From contig NC_092875.1 of the NCBI RefSeq assembly GCF_028372415.1, forward strand, positions 57,338,919 through 57,402,918: a stretch of DNA of 64,000 nucleotides, read 5' to 3'. The DNA comes from Notamacropus eugenii. Lineage: Eukaryota; Chordata; Mammalia; Diprotodontia; Macropodidae. Each line of letters starts with the position of its first letter. Position 1 is the stretch's first letter. Both the position numbers and the translations under genes were made by a program. Below the pieces are notes generated by a model that saw only the letters and a program-made list of their open reading frames with translations, did not search any database and was not told the DNA's origin. Shown piece after piece: positions 53,001 to 62,000 of the stretch.

Positions 53001-56000
53001 GTTGGGAAAAGTTGGCAAACAATCTCATCAGTAGACAGGGAAGGCCACAAGGAAGTCCTTCTAGGGATATTTGCTAGGAAAGCTGGGACACACCGTCTAC
53101 AGCAGAGTCCAGGGAGAACGAGTTCAGCCTTAGTTACACTAAGTAGGGCTTTAGGGCTGAAAAGAGCCTCAGAGCCAAACCTTCCAACCCTTTAAGGATG
53201 AGCTGATGAAAGGCCCACAGACAAAAAGGGACTTGCCCAAGACTACAAAGGTAGCAAAGGGCAGAGCCGGCCTCGGAAGCCAGGGCTTGCACGCTCGCAG
53301 CCGCCCTTCTCCCTCCCATCCGGGCACCGTCTCACCACTGGGGGCAGGCAGAGACATGCAGGGTGAGGGGGTGGCCCAGCCCAGAGGGAGGTGGGCAGCC
53401 CGATCCCAGGTCAGTCGGACCCTCGGGTTTTACTGTGGAGGAAACTGAGGATCCCCAAAGCACAGTGGGGTTGCTCAGGCCCGGGGCTGAAGAGCTCTGG
53501 GGCGCGGAAGGGATTCAGAAGCCACCCAGGCCAGTCTCCCCCATTTTGCTGATCAGGAAACTGGGACCGAGGCGAGGAGGAAAGCTGCGGTCTGACCACT
53601 CTCCTCCCATCATCGAGGCAGAAACGGCAAGGCCAGGAAGGGAAATAGAACAGAGGAGGGAAGCCCCTCTTGGGCTGTGGGTCTCAGTTTCCCCCCTGTA
53701 GGACGAGGTGCCTAGGCTGGGCCATCGCAAGAGCCCTTGCAGGCTGAGATCCAGACCTCCTCCGCAGGCCCTGCCCGGACACTGACAGAGCGGGGGGCTC
53801 GCCAGGCTGCTCCCCCCATCCCCACCCCCATCCCGGGCCGCTCGCCTCTGTTCCAGCCGGGCCTCGCGGCCGCCCAGGCCTTGCCGGAAGGAGCGGCCCG
53901 CGGGGCCAGCCTCGGCTCGGGCTCGTGCCCGGGGTCCCCACGAGGCACGGCGCAGCGCGGCCTCCTCACCCGGTGCGGCCCCCGGGCCCGGGCCCGGGCC
54001 TGCTCCTGCTCCAGCTCCCGGCCCCGGCTCGGGCCCGTCCCTCGGCGGCGGCGGCGGCGGCGGCGGCAGTGGCGGCAGCGGCGGCGGGAGCAGCGGCGGC
54101 GGCGGCGTAGGCGGGGGGGACGGGGAGGGGGACGGGGAGAGGGACGGGGGCGGCCCCCCCGCGGGCGCGCGCTCCCGGGCCCCCCCGCGCGGCCCCGCCG
54201 CCGCCGCCGCCCTCCCGTCCGCTTTTGTCACTCGGCACTGGGCGGTGGAGGCGGCCATCTTGGGTCCGGCGCACGCGGGGCGGCCGCCCCAGGCGGGAGC
54301 AGCCGAGCGCCGAGTGACTACCGGCCTCCTCCCTCCTCTCTCCTCGGCCCCGCCCCACCGCCTGGACACCCGAAGCTAGGGGCGGGAGGAACCCGCGGAG
54401 CAGCTCAGGCCCGAGAGAACGAGCACCGAGCTAGCCGCCAGCCAGGAGCAAGCAAGCGCCCATGGGCCGCTCCCCTTCTCTTTCCTCTCCCTTCCCTTCC
54501 CTTCCCTTCCCCCCAGTCGGCTCTACCCCAGCCTCGAAGACGCGGGTCCTCCCAGCCCAGCACCAGAGGGAAGAGCCTTCTGAGAATTCAAGTCAACTCG
54601 GGCCACCTCCCCCTTCTTCCACCGACAGAGAAGTCACAAGGGCAGGAGGCTGGATGGAGCTAGATTTGAACCCAGGGCCTCTGGGACGCCAAGTCCAAAG
54701 CCTTTGAGATGATGTATGTGACCCGTACAGCGCAGCCGAGGCTGGAATCATCCCCGGGAGAGCAGAAGACGCCCGCCCGCCTCCAGTCCCATCCCCGAGC
54801 ACTTTAATTTCGCCCCGGGTAAATATAAGTAAAATATAGAAAAATAAGGGGCCTAGAACTGCGTGCGCCAGGGACCCCTTTCACAGTTTTGTTAAAACCT
54901 GTGCACCCTTTCTCAGAATAAAATGCGAAGTAACATACTTGGCCTTACAAAGGAAAACAACTATATGGAGATGTGACTATTTAAAAAAAACTTGTTAAAA
55001 GAAGTTCCCGGGGCTCCCGTTAAGGACCCCAAGCTGGATGCTCTCCCAGATCCCTCTCAGTCTCAGAATTTGAAGGCTGTCCTGGCGAGTCCAAGCCGTC
55101 CACAAAGGGAAGTCCTGCACTAACAGATCCTACCATAATTCCGCCCCAGCTTCCTGAGGCACCTGTGCAATCTCTAAGAAGAGAGGCAGTGGGGAGAGGG
55201 CATGTCCTGCACAGAATCACAGAACCTGAGTTGGATCTAGGTCCAACTCACCCCTGATTAGAAATCCCTTCTACAAGAACCCCAACAGGGATCATCCAGC
55301 CTCTGCCCCAGGACCTTCACCAGTTAAGGAGCACACACTATGGCCAAAGGTAGCCTGCATCCACTTTTGAATTGTTCTCATTGTTGGAAAGTTTGTTGGT
55401 ATTTTTTTTCCTCTCACTTTGCTTCTTTCTGCCTCTCTACAACTTTCACTGAATGCTTCTAGTTCTGCCTTTGAAGGCCAACAAGAACAACTCTAAAAGT
55501 CAGGCTCCAAATTCTCCCTGCACCCTACGATCAGTCTCCCAAAGTAGCCTCATGGTGCTCTGGGAAGCCATGCACCCTCTCTTCATTGAGAGAAGACGAT
55601 GTAACAGGAAGGAAGCCTGCAGCCCCAGAGTGAGCTGGCTTCCCTGGAAGTTGGCAGTAAAGACAAGGCTCTCAGCCAGGGGGAGTTGCAACCATCCCTT
55701 GGCTTAGGGAGACAATGTCCACAGAGGAAGGAAGACATACAGAGTGGTGGGAAGAACTGGGGCACAGGCCTTTGAGAACAGACACCCCATCCAATCTACC
55801 AGCACCACCAAAGAAAACTGGCATGATGATCTCAAGGGAAGGATCACAAGTCTCCAAAAAATGAGATACCAGCCTGCCCCTGAGTGTCAAGACCCAAGAC
55901 TAACAATCAACTTAAGCTCCTGACCAGTTCTAATAAGCCTGGCAACTCTGGGTATGGGAGGACAAACTGAGATTGTAGTTCAGATGAGGGCCAAGATCAG

Positions 56001-59000
56001 AACCCAAGCTCTGGAAATTCTGTCTTGTCAAGGGAGAAAGGGGGAAACTGATTCACTAGAAAAAATGTCACAGCTCTGCTTAGGGGCACCTGAAGCACAG
56101 AGACTGATTCTCTAGGTTCTGCTAGATGAGGGGTAATTCCAATAACTCCACAGGGAAGAGGCTAAGACCTCAAATCAGTTCATGGTTGGGCAGTAGAAGT
56201 GGAGTCAGAGGTCTGCATTCTGATCCTAGCTCAGCCACCACCACCTGTGAATCCTGGGAAAATCACTTCCCCTATCCGGGCCTTAGCTTCCTGCACTATC
56301 AAGCCAAGGCACTGGACTTGATGGTTTTCAAGATCCAGTTCTAAAATACTGTGATATCCTATAGCCCTTTAGTCAACTCCCTAGGCAAGGCAAGAATTCA
56401 AACAGTTATTCCAGGATCAGCAGGTGGCGCTGGGCAGTCAGGTACTCAGGTGGTTTGAGAACAGACTTCTTAATCTGGGATCTATCATGAACTTGAGAAG
56501 GAAAAAAAAATCTTGGTTTTCACTAACCTGTAACTGAAACTTGGCATTTCCTTTACTTAGGGAGGTTAGCAACAAACATTCTGAGAAGGGATCCATCCAT
56601 AGACTTCAGACTGCCACAGGGGTCCCTAACACAAAAACTGTTAAGAACCTCTGCTCTACAGGGCAGTTCTGCCCCCTCCTCTCACCTCCAGGGGCTCCCC
56701 TGGGACACTACTCACTTCCATCTTCCATGCATGAACCAAGGACAGCTACAGAATGATGGCCCCATTATACTGAAAGCTCTAAGAGCCCAAACTGGTTTTG
56801 TTTGTTAGGCTTTCTTTGTATCCCTAGTGTTTAGCACAGTGCCTGGCACATAGTAGGTGCTAAATAGCTGACTGACCCACAGGCCAAACTAGATATCCAG
56901 GGCTCAGAGAGAGCAAGGCCACATGTGGAAGAAGCAGCTTCTAGCTCTGTCCCCTAGAGGTTAAAATCTTTAGTGAGGGGTCACAGGACTTGGGTAGCTT
57001 TAGTGCTAGGAGTTGTGGAAAACATCTTTGTGATTCCTCATCTAGTTTCCAAGCTAGGGTAGGTTTTATCCCAGGGTTTGGTGAGAAGACTAGACTTCCC
57101 AGATCAACAACCAAGCATACCCCAAAGCCAAAGGAGAAGTAGCCTGGGCACCACCACAAACAAGGGGGTTTGGAATGGCCTGATCAGGCCTACTGATTAT
57201 CTCTAGAGAGAAGAGGGCCTAGAGATTATTGAGACCCCTGCAGATACCTCAGAATCCTGCTGGGAAACCTTGAGAGATACCATCTCCATCGAGGTTAAGG
57301 CAAGAAGGGTCACCTTGGCATGTTAGAGGAGCAGACAGTAACCTCATATAGGGTCTTCTGAATTCATCAATACCCTTTTCCAGCCCCCTCCAAAACAAAT
57401 CCTAAAGTAGGCCTCCCATTCCAGGCATCTCTGTTGTAAACAGCCCTGCTGGGTTCAGGGATGCTTTCCTTTTTTTTTTTTTTAAAGATCCCCACTATCC
57501 CCAACCTAGTCTGCACCCTCATCACCTCACACAGATTAATCCAACAGCCTCTTCATAGTTCTCTGTCTCCAGCCTTTCCCCCTTCAACCCACCTTCCCCA
57601 GGCAACTGGCCTAATCACCTAAGATCCAGCTGATCACGTCAGGGGCATTCAAGGCTCTCCACAGTCTCTCTTCACCTTATCCATAACCTACCTAAACTTT
57701 GAGTCCTAGTTCACCCCTCTGTGAAGATTCCTGGACTCCCATGGCCCACATGCATATGCATGTACAGTACATGGTACAGTACAGTGGAAAAGGTCTGGGA
57801 TCCAAAGACCTTGGTCTGCATACTGGCCTTGCTAATAACCATCTGTGCAACCCCTGGATGATCTGTTTAACTTCTCTGGCCCTGAATTTTTTACATATAA
57901 AATGAGTAGATGGCCGAAAAGGTAAGTTCCATGATCAACAGTCTGGTCATCCTATGATATTGGTCCTAGTCTTAACTGCTTATGACCACAACCAACCTTG
58001 TCTTGGCCTCCAATTGTGTTACAAATCTCCAACCAAAGTAAATGGGAAGGACTATATCCCCTACTGGCTCCCCAACAGTATCAAATTCAGGGCTGAACAC
58101 ACAAGGACTCCCTGTCCAATGCCATCTGCATTTAAGGATGTTTATACAATAGACATAATCTGGAGAAGAGACCTTATGGGATCAAGTGTAAGAAAAAGCT
58201 CTTTGCAAATGTGGGAGTTATTACAATTAGGGAAGGGACCTAAACTCCTAAAATCTAGTCTCAGCCTTCCAGGGTGTCTCTCCTCTAGACCTGTGCCTCC
58301 TGTACTTCATGAAGTCACCTGCTCCAGACTACAAACTAGTCAGGAACCTCTTAGAGTCAAAGAGCTTAGGGTCCCTCCCCTCTCCCCATGGACCAGGCAA
58401 GAGTCACAGATCTTGCTGTATGAAGAACCCCAGGTTTCTCTTACCATCTCGGTAGATTGGCCCCAACTCATCGCCCCAGGCTTGGGGGAATGGAGAGAGT
58501 GGTGAGCCCCGCCCTCTGCACTCAGACATAGTCATCAAGCTGGGTGGGCCAAAGCCCAGCATCTCCCGCTCACAGCCTGGGGACCCGGGCTCCCCTGGGC
58601 CTGGGGCTACCAACATAGGGCGCTCCGCCGATGCCGCCAGCAGCTCCTTGAGAATGTTGATAGGTGAAATGGTGAGCTCCCAGTTGGTGATGCCAAAGTC
58701 TCGAAGGTGAGCCCGGGCATGGCTGGAAAGACCTGCTCGGGTGTCAAAGCCTGCTCCACAAAACTCACAGCGCATCAAGCTGAATGTGCTGGGGTCAAAG
58801 TTGGCAACTGTGGAGAGAAGAGTAGGATGGTCAGTCAGACATGGGTCTCCTATCCCTGAACTGCATCTGGGGACCAACGACGTAGCCTCTGTCTGCCTCC
58901 CACTCTGCCCCTGATGGCACCTCTTCCCTGAACTCAGCTGTGCACACTCCCCATGTCCCCTTGTCCTTCTAGTCCTTTGTACCCTCCTTTGCCCCACCCC

Positions 59001-62000
59001 TGCCCAAATAGTTCCTGCTGGGAAACCGGGCCAGCTGAGTAGGGCTGTAGGCATCATGGCTGGTTCCAGGTGGACTGGCTGAGTCCCCCTGCCAATACTT
59101 CTCCCTTCATCCCCTTTCAAATCTTTTCTCAAGCCTTCCTTCTTATTGGAGCGGTCATGGATAACCCAGCAAGTAAGATGCTCCTTGGTTACTCCTGCCC
59201 ATGATACCCAACGGCAGATTCCCCTCACTCCTTCTTTATCTGGGGTCCTGTCCAGTTCTTAGTTCTGTTGCAGGGGAGTGGGGCTCAGCACATGAGACAT
59301 GGAAAGTCTGCTCTGCCCAATCTCCCTCCCTGTCCCCTTCCTTCTGAGTGATGAGGCTTGGATGTTTCCTGCATCACCATGTGGCCTTTTGTCCAGGTCT
59401 GGAGCCAAATCCAGGCCCATGCCTTGGAGTGGGGCCACATCCCCAGTTGGACAGCATGTACATACCTATCTCCATGGAGGGGAGGGTGCCAATCAATCCC
59501 ACTTTTGTTTTTGTGTACTTGTTTTAGATTGGGAGACTCTCAAATTGATTACATACTACCTTTTTTCTTCTTCTTTTGGAAGGAGAACTTTTGCTCGATT
59601 GCTTTCACTTCCTCTGCAGAGATGAAGTGCCGGACATTGTAGCTCACCCCTACACGGTTCAAGTGGCCCCGAACATGGTTAGCCAGGCCGATCCCATTGT
59701 GAAACCTGTCTGGGCAGTAAGGGCACTTCCTCTCCTCGTTCTTTAGCATGGGGGAGTCTGAGTCAAAGAGGTCGTCAATTCCCAAGGGCCCTTCAAGCGG
59801 GGGATCCAGCAGCAACAAATCCAGTGGAATAGGCCCATCCAGCATCAGTTCTGTGGAAGAGGTGACCCCTTGGGTCTTTGTCAGCCGACCTTGGGCTTGA
59901 AAAGCTCCCCGGGGTGGCTGCAGATTCATCTCTTCCACAAGGACGATGGGGACCATCTTCCGAAGCTGGTGCTGCTGTGGCTCTGAGGACTCAGCCTTCT
60001 GCAAGGCATCTCGAAAAGTCCTCTTGAGCTCCAAGGCAGGCTGGGGGATGGTGAAAGGGTTAAAGCTTCGGTTCTGGGGAAAGTCTATCTCAGTGGTTAA
60101 AGACATCTCCTCCTCCATGCTCCCCATGTCACTGGTATATGACCCCAAGGGCCTGAGCTCCTCCCACCCAGTGAGGAAGTCTTGACCCATATCACTCTCC
60201 AGATCCTTCAGGTGGGCCATACTTTTTTTTTTCCTAGGATGCAAGGTATAGGGGTTATAAACTTTGGCCGAGGAGAATGGCAACATTCCCAAGGTCTTAT
60301 GGGTGGAACCATATGGAAGCATCTTTCTTGAATGGAAACTAGCAGTGGGAAAGCCCTTCTTTACCCGACCACTCCTGTCTAGCCGGTGGTGTCCTAGGGC
60401 AAAGGTAGGGGTGGGATCATAATGAGCAGAGCCTTCCTGCCATGCTGGAGCAAATAGCCGGTCTGCTTTGCCAAAATAGTCCACATCTGGCATTCGGGCT
60501 AGCCGAGCAGAGCTGTAGGTGTCATGGCTGGTTCCAGGCTGGCTGGTTGGATCCTCAAAAGCTTCAACATCTCCCCCCCAGGGTTGGTGAGAGTGGGCAT
60601 ACTTCACATGTTCTTTCAAAACATTCTCATTAGGTGCTGGGAAACCACAGAGGATACAACTGTGGAGGCCCTTTCCTAGCCCTAGGGATGGTCCCTGGGC
60701 TATTGGTGGCTCATTGGGTCTGAAGTGTTTGTAGGCAAGGTGGCCAGGACTGTCCTGGGCCTCACCTCCTGAGTGGCCAGAGAGGCCCAGGCTCTTGGCC
60801 CCTTGGTCCCTCCTCTCCCTGACATGCATCTTGGCATGCTGCACAAAGATCTTGGAAGAATTGGTGCCAAACACACATTTGGGGCACTGGAGTCGAGCAT
60901 CTCGTCCTTCATCTGGGAATTCATTCAATTTCTGAATTTCCTCAATAATTTTCTCCCTAGATTCCTGGTGGAGCCGGCGATGCTGCTCCAGAGCGCCAGG
61001 GTCCCCAAATGCCCAGCCACATTCGCTGCAGGAGAACTGTCCCTGTCCCCCTTGGGAATCACCTCCAGGGTCCTGCCCGGGGCCTCGGCTGTGCTGCATC
61101 ATGTGATCCAGGAGATGCTCCTTCTTTTTGAAATAAATGCTACACTCAATACAAGTGTAAACAGCAGGGTCTTCCTCCTGCCCCAGTGATTCCTTGTCAG
61201 CCTCCTCTACCAAGTTACAGAAGTAGGGCCTCATTTCAATGTCATAGGGGCCACAGGGTGGGGGCTCTAGGGACAGCCGTTCCACTGAGTCTTCTTCATT
61301 CACTGTCCATGTCTGTTTACTGATGGCCAATTCGGGACCAGCCTGAAGGCCTGGCCTGGGCAGGACCCATTCAGGGTGGGGCTCAGGAAGAGGGCTCCTC
61401 TCAGACACTTCTGGGTCTGCCACCAGCCCCTTCCTCTCCGTGACCACTGCTGCCTCCAGGGTTCTGATCTTGCCTAACCCAGGAGCAGAGCTTTTCCTGA
61501 AATCTGGAAGGGCCAGTGGGGGAGCCACCTCTCCAAGGGTCTGGACCCGCATTGAGTGCCCGACCCCACTGTCAAGTCCTTGGCCTTTTTCCCTATAGTG
61601 GGCATGCTCATCAGGGTCTGAGAACCAATCAAACCTCAGGATGCCCTTCTTGTTCTTCGATAAGTGCTCTCTGTGGAAAGTGTCAAGGGGCTTTGGTTCA
61701 GAAGTGGGGTGCCTGTCCTCCCAGGACCCCAAGGGAACAGGGGACTCAGCCGCAATCTCAGGAGCTCCTCGAAGCTCCGGCCCCCCTCCCAATTCAGTGT
61801 GAGTTTTCACAGTATGTACAGCTTTGGACTCGCTGACAAAGGAGGCCTCCTGGGAACAGAACGGGGCCCCAGCCTCCCTGGAGCTGGACGGCCTTTCTAA
61901 AGTGCTTTCCTCCCTGACATCGGCCCCTCTGTCCACACAGAGAGGGCGTTCCCACGGTGCCCGGCTGCCCCTCCCATCCGAAGGGCTGGGGAACCGACCC

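Larger units (their letters stand above)
53700..54480. promoter_or_regulatory. WIZ: Internal CpG-island promoter of WIZ
   Basis: The most GC-rich part of the window, with CGG/GCC trinucleotide runs (54045-54115) and SP1-type GGGCGGG boxes. It brackets the short-form ATG at 54258. Promoter sequence is expected just above 54,260. Confidence 0.75.
54480..58444 (-). other. WIZ: WIZ 5' intron between internal promoter and long-form exon
   Basis: 4 kb. A MIR fragment near 54610-54710, one hAT fossil, MIR and L2 pieces (listed). 54840-56180 shows nothing recognised. Confidence 0.5.

Noticed and set aside
53737-54663. 308-codon plus-strand open frame
   Set aside because: GC-rich composition opposite the WIZ internal first exon. 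The Arg/Pro runs are low complexity, with no recognisable domain.
57954-58505. 183-codon plus-strand open frame
   Set aside because: Intronic, partly antisense to the WIZ 58.4-kb exon. No recognisable domain.
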